Shown: positions 1-9,360, numbered from the stretch's first letter. The stretch is 64,000 nt of DNA from Hyalella azteca (GCF_000764305.2 NW_025939192.1:35466-99465); one strand, 5' to 3'. Notes: generated from the sequence alone by a model not told the origin. Made by a program: numbers and translations.

Positions 1-235
1 GAGTGGTGAGGGGAGGGGTGAGGGGGATGAGTGGTGAGGGGAGGAGTGAGGGGGATGAATGGTGGGGGGTGGCTGGGCATAGGGGAGGGTGAAAGGGGTT
101 GCTGGGTGAGGTGGGGGTGACGGGTGAGGGTAGTGGGTGGTGAGGGGATGAGTGGTGAGGGGTGGGTGGGGACGTAGGAGAGGGTGAAAGGGGTTACAGG
201 GTGAGGTGGGGAGTGAGTGTGAAGGGGCGGACATA
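1..235. repeat. degenerate G-rich minisatellite
   Basis: Irregular repeats of GAGTGGTGAGGGGATGAG-like units with variants such as GGGTGAGGTGGGG. No coding signal. Lies upstream of the first recognisable DGK exon, presumably intronic. Confidence 0.7.
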
Positions 236-1675
236 TTTTCATTACGGTTAATACGGAACTCATCACACGGAGGTTAAATTATTTTAATATAAAATATTAT
301 CACATTTATTCTCCTAACGATGACGTCATTTGTCCACTCCACTCTATATACAGTATATGAGGACTACACTCATTAAAATTCAAGGCTCAATTCGTGTCTT
401 TTTTTCGGGGGTCTAAGGACCAGGGGGGCGACGAGGCGGCGGGGGGCGGGGGGCCCAGCGCCCCCCCTGACGAGGCGCAAGCGGTAACCTTTCGTTGGGC
501 TTGATTTAACACGTAGAAAAATTAATGAAACTTTGTCCGAATATCGATGCTCTTCTACCCTTGTGTCATCTTGACTCAGTTTTGGTCAGACTTGACCTAG
601 TTTGGCCCCGAAAAAAAGGACGTGTCTGTGCTTCACGTAACATGTGTGCCACTATTTAGACAATATGACATATAAATTTCTCTTACTGTCAATATTTTTT
701 TTCAATATTTTCAATATTTTAAATATTTTTTCAATATTGTGTTCGGTAGAATATTTCAACCAGAAAAATTTATGATTCATATTGTCAAAATTGTGACTCA
801 CTTCCTGCACGCGGCACTAATGCGTCCTATTTCGGGCCCAACTGGGTCAAAATGACTCACATACGTAAAAATGTTCATCGCTATTTTGACAAAACCTTCC
901 TTATTTCCCTGAGTGATCATGTGTGGGTGGATTTAAATCTTCGCTTGCCAGTTTTTTAATTAAATTTATTTAGAACCTCAGTATTAATTGCAGTTGCCCT
1001 TTAAATTGCTTCTGATTGAATAATACAATATTCTCATACGCCGCTATTTTAATGCAATTTTACAATTGCAATATTAAACAAATTCAAATTTATGACCGCA
1101 TATATACTCCTGCCTTTGCAAGTTGCGTAAATGTGCGTACACTCAAAGAAATGAGTGAGCCTTTGTCCAAATATCGATGTACTTCCGTCTTTGTTTACAT
1201 CCTTTCAAACAAAGGACTTTCGTCCTTTGTTTTTGTTTACTTTCGATTGTTTGTTGGGTGCTTGTTTGATTATTTCTGGCATTTGCCGAGGCTTTGTTTG
1301 TTATTGTTTTTGTTATTAAGCTCAATTATTGCCAGTTGCTTAGCGTTGCTAATTATAACGCAGACTAATTAGTACGCAGGCTAATTAGTGTGCAGGCTTG
1401 TTGTGTTCCAATTACGGTTAAATACTAATTAAGAAATTAGCTTCTCTCATTCATGTTCTTCGCTCATATGCTGTACTGATAATAGAAGGTTTCTATTTCA
1501 CTCAAAGTTATTATCAACGAATATTGTAAATTGAGAGCAAACTTTAGCTTATATTATTTATGAAATAATAAAAAGAAGGAATCTAATGCGTGTGGAAATA
1601 AATAGCGATCACTTTGCTCTTCGTTTCCGTCATTAACAGTCGCTGGGAATGACGTTGTTTCACGACCGAAATAAT
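236..1675. other. AT-rich non-coding stretch with MITE-like fragments
   Basis: No exon is recognisable. The piece at 1136-1215 begins TA-CACTCAAAGAAATGAG. The same start recurs at 52688 and, in diverged form, at 46338, 47724 and 58811, so this is a fragment of an interspersed TA-flanked element family. The 530-700 stretch (TTTGTCCGAATATCGATG..) is related to the same family. The open frame at 1016-1372 is rejected as non-coding. Confidence 0.5.
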
Positions 1676-2563
1676 GAGTTCCCACACCCAGAGTGATGAG
1701 TTCTCAAGCTCGAAATAATGGGTTCTCACGCTCACAATAATGGGTTCTCACTCTCGGAATAATGAGTTCTCACGCTCGGAATAATGGATTCTCACGCTCA
1801 CAATAATGGGTTCTCACTCTCGGAATAATGAGTTCTCACGCTCGGTATAATGAGTTCTCACGCTCACAATAATGGGTTCTCACGCTCGGAATAATGAGCT
1901 TTCACGCTCGGAATAATGAGTTTTCACGCTCGGAATAATGAGTTCTCACGCTCACAATAATGGGTTCTCACGTTCGGAATAATGAGTTCTCACGCTCGGA
2001 ATAATGAATTCTCGTGCTCACAATAATGGGTTCTCACTCTCGGAATAATGAGTTCTCACGCTCGAAATAATGGATTCTCACGCTCGGAATAATGAGTTCT
2101 CACGCTCGGAATAACAAGTTTTCACGCTCGGAATATTGGATTCTCACGCTCGGAATAATCAGTTCTCACGCTCATAATAATGGGTTCTCACGCTCGGAAT
2201 AATGCGTTCTCACGCTCGGAATAATGAGTTCTCACGCTCGGAACAATGAGTTCTCACGCTCGGAATAATGAGTTCTCACGCTCGTAATAATGAGTTCTCA
2301 CGCTCGGAATAAAGAGTTCTCACGCTCAGAATAAATGGTTCTCACGCTCGGAATAATGCGTTCTCACGCTCGGAATAATGAGTTCTCACGCTCGGAATGA
2401 GTTCTCACGCTCGGAATAATGAGTTCTCACGCTCGGAATAAAGAGTTCTCACGCTCAGAATAAATGGTTCTCACGCTCGGAATAATGAGTTCTCACGCTC
2501 GGAATAAAGAGTTCTCACGCTCAGAATAAATGGTTCTCACGCTCGGAATAATGGGTTCTCACG
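1676..2563. repeat. 22-bp minisatellite, about 40 units
   Basis: Tandem units close to AATAATGAGTTCTCACGCTCGG with scattered substitutions and a few indels. Ends about 100 bp before the first DGK exon, so it lies in the preceding intron. Confidence 0.95.
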
Positions 2564-2671
2564 CAAACAGGCGCATGAGGAAATCCTATAATAAACTGTG
2601 ATCATCTAAAGACGTATTTATAACGTACGCCAGTGCCCGTTACTGACCCGTTATAACCCTAACACCCACAG

Positions 2672-2853
2672 CCGGACAAGGACGTGCGGACGTTTGCTAT
2701 CAAGCCCATCCCCAACGCTAACGTCCGGCCCGTGCTCGTCTTCATTAACCCCAAGAGTGGGGGAAATCAGGGGGCTAAACTCATGCAGAAATTCCAGTGG
2801 CTTCTCAACCCCCGTCAGGTGTTCGATCTCACACAAGGGGGACCTCGCGCTGG
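2672..2853 (+). CDS. DGKZ: Type IV diacylglycerol kinase, exon A (start of catalytic domain)
   Basis: Exon after acceptor CCCACAG and before donor GG|GTGAGTC, phase 0 in and 2 out. It encodes [12 protein letters not shown].. then [19 protein letters not shown] and [19 protein letters not shown]. This is the first block of the DAGK catalytic domain; the NPKSGGNQG and [10 protein letters not shown] strings are hallmarks of DGK zeta/iota. The enzyme phosphorylates diacylglycerol to phosphatidic acid with ATP, ending DAG signalling at membranes and in the nucleus. The N-terminal C1 domains would be encoded left of the window. All exons A-M listed here join in a consistent phase, which strongly supports one gene. 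The Drosophila member of this class is rdgA; zeta versus iota cannot be decided from this sequence. Confidence 0.95.
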
Positions 2854-3016
2854 GTGAGTCATCAGGGGGACCAGGGCTGGGTGAGTCATCAGGGGGGACC
2901 AGGGCTGGGTGAGTCATCAGGGGGGACCCAGGGCTGGGTGAGTCATCAGGGGGACCAGGGCTGGGTGAGTCATCAGGGGGGACCAGGGCTGGGTGAGTCA
3001 TCAGGGGGACCAGGGC
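2852..3016. repeat. donor-embedding minisatellite after DGK exon A
   Basis: About six units of 26-27 bp. Each contains CTGGGTGAGTCATCAG, that is, the last exon bases plus the complete 5' splice site of exon A. The array starts at the authentic donor and repeats it. It is cut off by a sequencing-adapter junction at 3017. Confidence 0.95.
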
Positions 3017-3054
3017 CTGTCTCTTATACACATCTAGATGTGTATAAGAGACAG
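3017..3054. other. Nextera mate-pair junction adapter (assembly artefact)
   Basis: Perfect 38-bp palindrome made of CTGTCTCTTATACACATCT and its reverse complement, the transposon-end junction left by mate-pair circularisation. Not genomic. It marks a chimeric join. Confidence 0.98.
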
Positions 3055-3312
3055 CTACCTACCAGATGGTGAGGGCGGGGCTGAGCATGGGGCGTGGGCG
3101 GGGCTCAGAAGAGCGTGGGTGGGGCTCAGCATGGGGGCGTTGGCAGTGCTCAGAGGGGCGTGGGCAGGGCTCAACATGGGGGCGTAAGCAGTACTCAGAG
3201 GGGCGTGGGCAGTGCTCAGAGGGGCGTGTACGAAACTCAGCATGGGGGCGTTGGCAGTGCTCAGAGGGGCGTGGGTGGGGCTCAGCATGAGGGCGTTGGC
3301 AATGCTCAGAGC
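3055..3312. other. misplaced copy of the exon E/intron sequence from about 6.05 kb
   Basis: The segment between two adapters begins CTACCTACCAGATGGTGAGG, identical to 6047 onward (last bases of DGK exon E plus its donor), and follows that intron repeat for about 150 bp. The offset is 2992 bp, the size of a mate-pair insert. It is almost certainly a library chimera, not a duplicated exon. Confidence 0.9.
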
Positions 3313-3350
3313 CTGTCTCTTATACACATCTAGATGTGTATAAGAGACAG
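3313..3350. other. Nextera mate-pair junction adapter (assembly artefact)
   Basis: Second perfect copy of the 38-bp junction palindrome, closing the chimeric segment that starts at 3055. Confidence 0.98.
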
Positions 3351-3660
3351 CCCTTCCTCTTTAACGGTCCGTTCATGTCCCCCCTTCCTCTTTAGCGGGC
3401 TGCTCCTGTCCCCCTTCCTCTTTAACGGGCCGTTCCTGTCCCCCCTTTCTCTTTAACGGGCCGCTCTTGTCCTCCCTCTTCCTCTTTAACGGGCCCCTCC
3501 TTGTCCCCCCTTCCTCTTTAACGGGCCGCTCCTGTCCCACCTTCCTCTTTAACGGGCCGCTCCTGTCCCCCACTTCCTCTTTAACGGGCTGCTCCTGTCC
3601 CCACTTCCTCTTTAACGGGCCGCTCCTGTCCCCCTCTTTCTTTTTAACGGGCCGCTCTTG
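3351..3660. repeat. pyrimidine-rich 28-bp minisatellite before DGK exon B
   Basis: About eleven units of CTTCCTCTTTAACGGGCCGC-TCCTGTCCCC. Each unit has a polypyrimidine tract and a TTAAC string that fits the YTNAY branch-point consensus. After the AG at 3395 there is no AG dinucleotide on the plus strand until the exon-like copy near 3690. Confidence 0.9.
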
Positions 3661-3685
3661 ACGCTCCCATATTCCTTTTTCCCCC

Positions 3686-3745
3686 ATGATGGAGATGTTC
3701 AGGATGGTCCCCCAGCTGCGGGTGCTGGCGTGTGGGGGACGATAC
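3686..3745 (+). pseudogene. partial tandem copy of the 5' part of DGK exon B
   Basis: The sequence ATGGAGATGTTCAGGATGGTCC... repeats the first ~55 bp of exon B ([17 protein letters not shown]) with one substitution (K to M). It then diverges where exon B continues with the GDGTVGW ATP-site motif. Its left flank is CCCCCATGAT instead of CCCCCAGGAT, so the acceptor AG is lost. It has the appearance of a local duplication of the exon start that cannot be spliced normally. Confidence 0.85.
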
Positions 3746-3794
3746 TGTGGGGGAGTGAATGGGTTCCTAATGTCATCCCTCTTTATTCCCCCAG

Positions 3795-3971
3795 GATGGA
3801 GATGTTCAGGAAGGTCCCCCAGCTGCGGGTGCTGGCGTGTGGGGGGGACGGGACGGTGGGCTGGGTGCTCAGTGTGCTGGACGAGCTCGCCATCGACCCG
3901 CCGCCCGCCGTGGCGGTGCTGCCGCTGGGCACCGGCAACGACCTGGCCAGGGCGCTGGGCTGGGGCGGCGG
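3795..3971 (+). CDS. DGKZ: DGK exon B (catalytic core, ATP site)
   Basis: Acceptor TTCCCCCAG, donor GGCGG|GTGAGG, phase 2 in and 2 out. Encodes (G)[37 protein letters not shown] and [20 protein letters not shown]. The glycine-rich GGDGTVGW motif is the nucleotide-binding signature of DGK and lipid-kinase catalytic domains, and [10 protein letters not shown] is the second conserved block. All diagnostic residues are present, so the kinase is predicted to be active. GC content is far higher than in the surrounding introns, as in every exon of this gene. Confidence 0.97.
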
Positions 3972-4632
3972 GTGAGGGGATATCTTATCTTTGGCGCCTT
4001 TATCTATATTAGGCGCCCTTATCTATATTAGGCGCCATTATCTGTAATAGGCGCCCTTGTCTGTATTAGGCGCCCTTGTCTATCTTAGGCACCCTTGTCT
4101 ATATTAGGCGCCCTTATCTATATTAGGCGCCCTAATCTATATTAGGCACCCTAATCTATATTAGGCACCCTTATCTGTATTAAGCGCCCTAATCTATATT
4201 AGGCACCCTAATCTATATTAGGCACCCTTATCTGTATTAAGCGCCCTTATTTATATTAGGCGCCCTTATCTAGGCGCCCTTATCTATATTAGGCGCCCTA
4301 ATCTATATTAGGCGCCCTTATCTGTATTAAGCGCCCTTATTTATATTAGGCGCCCTTATCTATATTAGGTGCCCTTATCTATATTAGGCGCCCTTGTCTA
4401 TATTAGGCGCCCTTATCTATATTAGGCGCCCTTGTCTATATCAGGTGCCCTTATCTATATTAGGCGCCCTTGTCTATATCAGGTGCCCTTATCTATATTA
4501 GGCGCCCTTGTCTATATCAGGCGCCCTCATCTATATTATGCGCCCTTATTTATATTAGGTGCCCTTATCTATATTAGGCGACCATGTCTATATCAGGCGC
4601 CCTTATCTATATTAGGCGCTCCTGTCTTGAGG
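3972..4632. repeat. 20-bp minisatellite starting at the exon B donor
   Basis: About 30 units of TATCTATATTAGGCGCCCTT with G/A and C/T variants. It begins directly after GTGAGG. GGCGCC forms a 6-bp palindrome in each unit. Confidence 0.95.
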
Positions 4633-4703
4633 CGCTCTTCTCTCAAGCGTCCGTATCATATCAATGACACTTCAGTTTATCTTAGGTTAACTTTTCTCAG
4701 GTC

Positions 4704-4732
4704 CCAGATACACCGATGAACGGTGTATCTGG
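4704..4732. other. perfect hairpin in the intron before DGK exon C
   Basis: CCAGATACACCG, loop ATGAA, then CGGTGTATCTGG: 12-bp perfect arms with a 5-nt loop. The left arm and loop share TACACCGATGAAC with the first bases of exon C (4773 onward), so the hairpin contains a copy of the exon start. Confidence 0.8.
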
Positions 4733-4771
4733 ATCCCCCATTTTCTTAGGTCCCCCTCGTCTCTTCCCTAG

Positions 4772-4980
4772 GTACACCGATGAACCCATCAGCAAGATCC
4801 TCTGCAATATATCAGATGGGGAAGTCATCCACCTGGACCGGTGGAAGCTCGACGTCTCCCCCAACCCCGATGCTCCCCCCAACGAGGAGGGGAGGGATGC
4901 CCCACCCCTCACGGTCGTCAATAATTATTTCTCCTTCGGCGTGGACGCCCACATCGCCCTCGAGTTCCATGAGGCCCGGG
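4772..4980 (+). CDS. DGKZ: DGK exon C (end of catalytic domain, start of accessory domain)
   Basis: Acceptor CTTCCCTAG, donor GGG|GTATGA, phase 2 in and 1 out. Encodes (G)YTDEPISKILCNISDG, EVIHLDRWKLDV and NNYFSFGVDAHIALEFHEAR. The NNYFS(F/L)GxDAHxxLxFHE block opens the DGK accessory domain. The residues between LDV and NNYF are Pro/Glu rich and less conserved. Confidence 0.96.
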
Positions 4981-5262
4981 GTATGAGGCCATGAGGCCCG
5001 GGGTATGAGGCCATGAGGCCAGGGGTATGAGGCTAGTGGCATGAGGCCACAATGAGACCCGGGGCGTGAGGCCATGTTGAGTCCTGGGGTAAGAGGCCAC
5101 GAAGCCAGGGGTATAAGACAATGTAGCCAAAGGTATGAGACCAGGAGCATGAGACTAGTGGTATGAGGCCCCGGGTATGAGGCTAGTGGTATGAGGCCAT
5201 AAAGCCAAGGGTATGAGGCCATGAAGCAAGGGGTATGAGGCTATAAGGCCCGGGGTATAGAA
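4977..5262. repeat. donor-embedding minisatellite after DGK exon C
   Basis: About 14 degenerate units of GGGGTATGAGGCCATGAGGCCC. The first unit contains the real junction GGCCCGGG|GTATGAGG, and later units repeat GGTATGAGG, so candidate 5' splice sites are multiplied. Confidence 0.9.
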
Positions 5263-5335
5263 CTTTACTCCATCCTTGCTTATTTTTTAACAGAATTAAC
5301 ACGACTCTTTTGTTTGTTAATTGAGGAAACTCAAC

Positions 5336-5502
5336 AGAATATTCTCCCACCTTTCCCCCCAAACTCGCTCTTTCCCCAACTAACTCTCCCTATCGCATCT
5401 CACGCTTTCCTTCACTTCCCTCAACTCCCCCAACTCGCTCTCCCATCCCAACTCAATTCCCCACCCACCCGCCTCCAACTTACTCGCCCCTCCCCCCGAC
5501 AG
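5336..5502. other. AG-free pyrimidine tract before DGK exon D
   Basis: About 165 bp almost free of G with CCCCAACTAACTCTCCC-type strings (CTAAC branch-point consensus near 5380) and no AG before the acceptor at 5501-5502. It is not a regular array but is built from similar CAACTC/CCCC words. Confidence 0.7.
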
Positions 5503-5695
5503 AGGCCAACCCGCAGAAGTTCAACTCGCGGCTGCGCAACAAGATGTTCTACGGGCAGGCGGGCGGGAAGGATCTCTTGCAGCGGCGCTGGAAGGACCTC
5601 TGCGAGATGTGCACCCTCGAGTGTGACGGCAAGGACCTCACGCCCCTCCTTAAGGAGCACCGCGTGCACGCCTTAGTTTTCCTCAACATCCCCAG
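5503..5695 (+). CDS. DGKZ: DGK exon D (accessory domain)
   Basis: Acceptor CCCCGACAG, donor CCCAG|GTGACC, phase 1 in and 2 out. Encodes (E)ANPQKFNSRLRNKMFYGQ, AGGKDLLQRRWKDLC and CDGKDLTPLLKEH..VFLNIPR. NPxKFNSRxRNKMFY is a signature of the DGK accessory domain. A neighbouring longer open frame in another phase (5314-5676) is a shadow. Confidence 0.96.
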
Positions 5696-5960
5696 GTGAC
5701 CATAGGGGTATGGGTGACGCTATGGATGACACTAGGTGCGTGGGGAACACTGTTGGGGACTGGATGATATTATGGGAATGGTGACACATAGGTCCTGGGT
5801 GAACAGACCTCCTTCGTGAGCATCTTTGTACTCCATTCTTAATCCATCCGTGTACTTACTCTTGTACTCACCTCCTGACTCGCCCATGTAATCACCTCTT
5901 GATCCACCTGTTTACACACCTCTTGATCCACCCATGCACTCACTACTGACCCACCTCCAG
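5696..5960. repeat. intron with degenerate CACCTCTTGATCCACC repeats
   Basis: The first half has GGTGACRCTATGGATGACACTAGG-like words continuing the donor. The second half has repeats of ACTCACCTCYTGAYCCACC before the acceptor CACCTCCAG. Confidence 0.6.
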
Positions 5961-6060
5961 CTACGGGTCCGGCACGCACCCTTGGAACAGGAGCTGCGGT
6001 GCCGAACAGCGCACAGACGACGGCAAGATCGAGGTGCTCGGCCTCACTACCTACCAGATG
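5961..6060 (+). CDS. DGKZ: DGK exon E (accessory domain)
   Basis: Acceptor CACCTCCAG, donor CAGATG|GTGAGG, phase 2 in and 0 out. Encodes (S)YGSGTHPWNRSCGAEQRTDD and GKIEVLGLTTYQM. It aligns with the DGK zeta segment containing a G-T-x-P-W motif and DDGxIEVxG. A truncated copy of its last bases at 3055 is a mate-pair artefact. Confidence 0.95.
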
Positions 6061-6255
6061 GTGAGGGCGGGGCTGAGCATGGGGCGTGGGCGGGGCTCAG
6101 AAGAGCGTGGGTGGGGCTCAGCATGGGGGCGTTGGCAGTGCTCAGAGGGGCGTGGGCAGGGCTCAACATGGGGGCGTAAGCAGTACTCAGAGGGGCGTGG
6201 GCAGAGGCAGTGCTCAGAGGGGTGTGGGCGGGGCTCAGTGAGGGGCGGGTGTGAG
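6061..6255. repeat. G-rich minisatellite after exon E
   Basis: Units of about 30 bp, GGGGCGTGGGCGGGGCTCAG-CATG, with variants, starting at the donor GTGAGGGCGG. Confidence 0.85.
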
Positions 6256-6646
6256 GCCAGTAGTAGGCCCTGCACATAGGTGGAGCTTCGAAATAGTTTG
6301 AGTCGTTGTTCCGAACATCGTAAGCTGAGATGATTTTTTAATTTCAATCATAAGAGGGGCTTGTGATTCCGAGTATCTTTTATTCTAATGGCTCATAGAA
6401 AAAAATCTTAGGTGAATCTTAGTGAGGGTAAGGAGAAGCTCGGACAAGGTGTTTACGGTTTAGGGAAGGCGAGGCCTGATGGCGGTGAAATTGAGGCTAG
6501 GGTGAGGTTTATTAGTGGCGTTGAGAGTTTGTGCGGTGGTTAAGACGAGAAGTGGTTTATCCGAGTCAGCTGCGGCGGGTGGCGCATGTGAATCATTGGA
6601 TTCTTTTCCACAATGTATGCTCCCTCAACTCCCCCTTCCCCCACAG
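6256..6646. other. DGK intron, no recognised element
   Basis: Moderately AT-rich sequence ending in CTCAACTCCCCCTTCCCCCACAG, a normal acceptor. The two open frames here (6515 and 6531 starts) run into exon F in part and are not independent genes. Confidence 0.5.
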
Positions 6647-6831
6647 CCCCTCCTGCAGGCGGGAGGACATGGCACTTGCCTTACCCAGTGCACCCGCGCA
6701 CGCATCGTCACCACCAAAACCATCCCCATGCAGGTTGATGGGGAGGCGTGTCGGGTGAACCCCGCCATCATCGAGATATCTCACCTCAACAAAGCACCCA
6801 TGGTCACCAAGATGAAGGCTAAGGCTAGCGG
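6647..6831 (+). CDS. DGKZ: DGK exon F (end of accessory domain)
   Basis: Acceptor CCCCCACAG, donor AGCGG|GTGAGC, phase 0 in and 2 out. Encodes PLLQAGGHGTCLTQCTRARI, VTTKTIPMQVDGEACRVNP and AIIEISHLNKAPMVTKMKAK. GGHGxxLxQC and KxIPMQVDGExC are conserved DGK strings. The basic KMKAKASG end corresponds to the region that in vertebrate DGK zeta contains the MARCKS-like, PKC-regulated nuclear signal, although the residues differ. Confidence 0.96.
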
Positions 6832-6879
6832 GTGAGCACCTTTTACAAATAGTATTTTCATACAATTGTTCATATGTGA

Positions 6880-7660
6880 ATGAACCCCTGACATCCCACT
6901 TCTTGTGCCCTACTCCTTACGCCCCTCCTCACTCGTCCCACCTCCCTGACGCTCCACCCATACGCTCCACCCCTGACGCTCTCCTCTCTGACGCCCTCCT
7001 CCTTGAAGCCCACCTCCCTGGGGCGCCCTACTTCCTGACGCTCCATCCCCCACGCCCCTCCTTCCTGATGCCCCTCCTCCCTCATGATGCCCATCATTCA
7101 TGATACCCACTCCTGTTGTCCCTCCTTCCTGACCTCCCACCTCAGATGCTCCTCCTTCCTGACCCCCACACCTGACGCCCCACCTCCCTGACATCCCAGC
7201 TCTGATACTCCTCTTTCCTGACCCCCCCATACCTGACGCTCCTCCTCCCTGACATTCCACCTCTGATGCTCCTCCTTCTTGACCCCCCCACACCTGACGC
7301 TCCTCCCTGACATCCCTCCTCTGATGCTCCTCTTTCCTGATCCCCCCATACCTGACGTTCCTCCTCCCTGATATCCCACCTCTGATGCTCCTCCTTCCTG
7401 ACCCCACACACCTGACGCTCCTCCTCCATGACATCCCACCTCTGATGCTCCTCCTTCCTGACCCCCCACACCTGATGCTCCTCCTCCATGACATCCCACC
7501 TCTGATGCTCCTCCTTCCTGACCCCCCACACCTGACGCTCTCCTCCCTGACATCCCACCTCTGATGCTCCTCCTCCTTGACCTCCCACACTTGACGCTCC
7601 TCCTCCCTGACCTCCCACACCTGACGCTCCTCCTCCTTGCCATCCCACCGCTGACACCAC
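6880..7660. repeat. AG-free pyrimidine minisatellite before DGK exon G
   Basis: Roughly 20 units built from CCTGACATCCCACCTCTGAT and GCTCCTCCTTCCTGACCCCC. Each unit carries one or two CTGAC/CTGAT words (branch-point consensus) inside a pyrimidine tract. From 7200 to the acceptor at 7670-7671 no AG dinucleotide occurs on the plus strand (about 470 nt). Long minus-strand open frames here are repeat artefacts. Confidence 0.95.
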
Positions 7661-7671
7661 TTATATGTCAG

Positions 7672-7819
7672 GCCGCGAGCGCCGCTGCAGGCGCGGCTGC
7701 AGGTGGCGGTGCTGGGGATGAAGGCCTACACGCAGCACCACTACGACAAGGAGAAACTTAGGCTCGCAGCCACGCCACTCTTCCAGCTCGATCTGGACCA
7801 CGACAGCGACCTGGAGCAC
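7672..7819 (+). CDS. DGKZ: DGK exon G (linker after accessory domain)
   Basis: Acceptor TTATATGTCAG, donor GAGCAC|GTGAGT, phase 2 in and 0 out. Encodes (G)PRAPLQARLQVAVLGMK, AYTQHHYDKEKLRLAATPL and FQLDLDHDSDLEH. The LQVxVxxMxxYxxxHYDKExLxxAxxPL pattern is characteristic of type IV DGKs between the accessory domain and the ankyrin repeats. Confidence 0.95.
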
Positions 7820-8150
7820 GTGAGTGATACTGCATGGACACGCGAGTAACCTGAGGCATGAGAATATCCTGAAGCACGTGAGGGTCCTTGAGCACACGAG
7901 TGGCCATAGAGAACGTAAGTGGCCTGGAGCACGTATGTGACCTGGGGAACGTGAGTGGCCTATGTAACGTGAGTGGACTGGGGAACGCGACTGACCTGTG
8001 TAACGTGAGAGGCCTGGGGACCATGAGTGGCCTGTGTAATGGAGTTGCGTAGGGAACGCGAGTGACCAGTATAACGTGAGAGGCCTTGTCCACGCTAGTG
8101 GCCTGGACCATATAAGAAGCCTGGACCACGTGAGAAGCCTGGTGCCCTCT
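7812..8150. repeat. degenerate donor-embedding minisatellite after exon G
   Basis: About 14 diverged units of GGCCTGGAGCACGTGAGTG. The first is the real junction GACCTGGAGCAC|GTGAGTG, and the repeated units keep A/GCACGTGAGTG or AACGTGAGTGG. Heavy divergence shows this array is old and not an assembly artefact. Confidence 0.9.
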
Positions 8151-8186
8151 ACATAAGATTCAAACTTTATTGTTATCACCTTCTCA

Positions 8187-8473
8187 AGCCCGGTCCACAC
8201 GCTCAGTTTTCACAACGATTTGTCTGCGCAGTTTTAAGTCGGATTGAAATCGTTGCAATTTTTAGAGCGTCCACACGGTACCGACTTATCTGAGTAGTTT
8301 GCTCAGTTTTGCGCGATCTCGCCATGGAGACGTCTCGGACACGATGGAACTGCGCAGTTTTCCCGCCGGCTCCAAAACTGCGCAGTTTTCCCGTCCACAC
8401 GCAACGTTTTATCTGCAACGATTAGAACTGCGCAGACAAATCGTTGTGTAAAACTGAGCGTGTGGACCGGGCT
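8187..8473. mobile_element. MITE with ~46-bp terminal inverted repeats
   Basis: Starts AGCCCGGTCCACACGCTCAG and ends with its near-perfect reverse complement. The inverted match extends inward over ACAACGATTTGTCTGCGCAGTT. It is 287 bp with GCGCAGTTTT repeats inside and no coding capacity. It lies in the DGK intron between exons G and H. Superfamily not assigned; the flanks (TCA / TTA) give no clear target duplication. Confidence 0.9.
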
Positions 8474-8549
8474 TTACATCCCACTCTACCATCTACTCTG
8501 ATGTCCCGCCATGATGGCCGTTCTTAGGTCTCACTCTGACATGCAGCTT

Positions 8550-8657
8550 TTAGTCATACTCTCATGACCCACTCTCACGGCCCACTCTCGTGACCCACTC
8601 TCATGACCCACTCTCATGACCCACTCTCATGACCCACTCTCATGACCCACCCCCCGC
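8550..8657. repeat. 14-bp CTCTCATGACCCA array before exon H
   Basis: Six to seven units of ACTCTCATGACCC directly preceding the acceptor CCCCCCGCAG. AG-free on the plus strand from 8555 to the acceptor. Confidence 0.9.
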
Positions 8658-8659
8658 AG

Positions 8660-8735
8660 GTGCGCCGCATCATCAACAAGAAGATCAGCGACGCGGGGGC
8701 CCCACCGCTGGCCGAGCATTGGTGCTTCCTCGACT
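8660..8735 (+). CDS. DGKZ: DGK exon H
   Basis: Acceptor CCCCGCAG, donor GACT|GTAAGT, phase 0 in and 1 out. Encodes VRRIINKKISDAGAPP and LAEHWCFLD. The (K/E)WCFLD string precedes the RFYRID-type segment in DGK zeta/iota. Confidence 0.93.
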
Positions 8736-8941
8736 GTAAGTAGCAAAAACTAAGATATAATGATACTATATATAAAAGAAACAGAGTAATACAGTAAGAC
8801 TCTCCGACTAAGACTAAGATAGCAGGGTACTAAAATAACAAGATACTAAAATAATGAGATTATGAGATAATAAGATATCAAAATTCTAAGATAGCAAAAA
8901 GCGGTAACAGTAAGGTAATGAGATAATAATCCCCTTCGTAG

Positions 8942-9191
8942 CGTGCACTGCGGAGCGATTCTTCCGCATCGACCACGGTCAGGAGCATCTGCACTTCGTC
9001 ACTGACGTGTGCAGTGATGAGCTCTTCCTCCTCAACCCTGACGATGACGTTCCCCCTGCCTCCTCGTCTGAGGGAGACGTGATCCCCACTCAATCTGTAG
9101 GGGACGTTGCCCCCCAACCCTCCTCTGACTCTCCCCTCTCCCCTTCGGCAAACTGCAGACTTGCCGCAGATGTCGTCGCCGGCGATGTCAG
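8942..9191 (+). CDS. DGKZ: DGK exon I (pre-ankyrin linker)
   Basis: Acceptor CCCCTTCGTAG, donor GTCAG|GTCAGG, phase 1 in and 2 out. Encodes (S)CTAERFFRIDHGQEHLHF and VTDVCSDELFLLNPDDDVPP, then an acidic/Ser-Pro-rich linker (SSSEGDVIPTQ, PSSDSPLSPSA). FxRIDxxQEHLxxVTxxxxDExxxLxP matches type IV DGKs; the Ser/Pro linker is in the position where vertebrate DGK zeta also has a Pro/Ser-rich stretch. Confidence 0.93.
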
Positions 9192-9360
9192 GTCAGGGTC
9201 GATATATGGTTTAAATATGGTCTTTATAGGGTCTATATGGTCATATCTAAACTATATAGGGTCTAAAATGGTCATAATATAGTCCAATAGGGTTTATATA
9301 TATTCTATAACGGGCCTGTATATGTATTATATTATTATACTACTTATATCGCAAGTTCAA
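9192..9360. repeat. degenerate ATGGTCTATATAGGGTCTA repeats
   Basis: Irregular units of GGTCKATATATGGTTTA interrupted by the foldback element at 9361 and resuming at 9698, so the element inserted into this array. Confidence 0.7.

Noticed and set aside
3055..3312. Duplicated end of DGK exon E
   Set aside because: Lies between two adapter junctions, identical to 6047 onward; artefact.
7098..7660. Minus-strand open frames of 172-236 codons
   Set aside because: They are translations of the pyrimidine minisatellite before DGK exon G; all three frames are open and the peptide is a simple repeat (GGASEVGCQ-like).
7200..7670. CRISPR-like array of direct repeats
   Set aside because: Repeats are contiguous without unique spacers of constant length, in a eukaryotic intron.
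8203..8418. 71-codon minus frame
   Set aside because: Lies within the inverted-repeat MITE 8187-8473.
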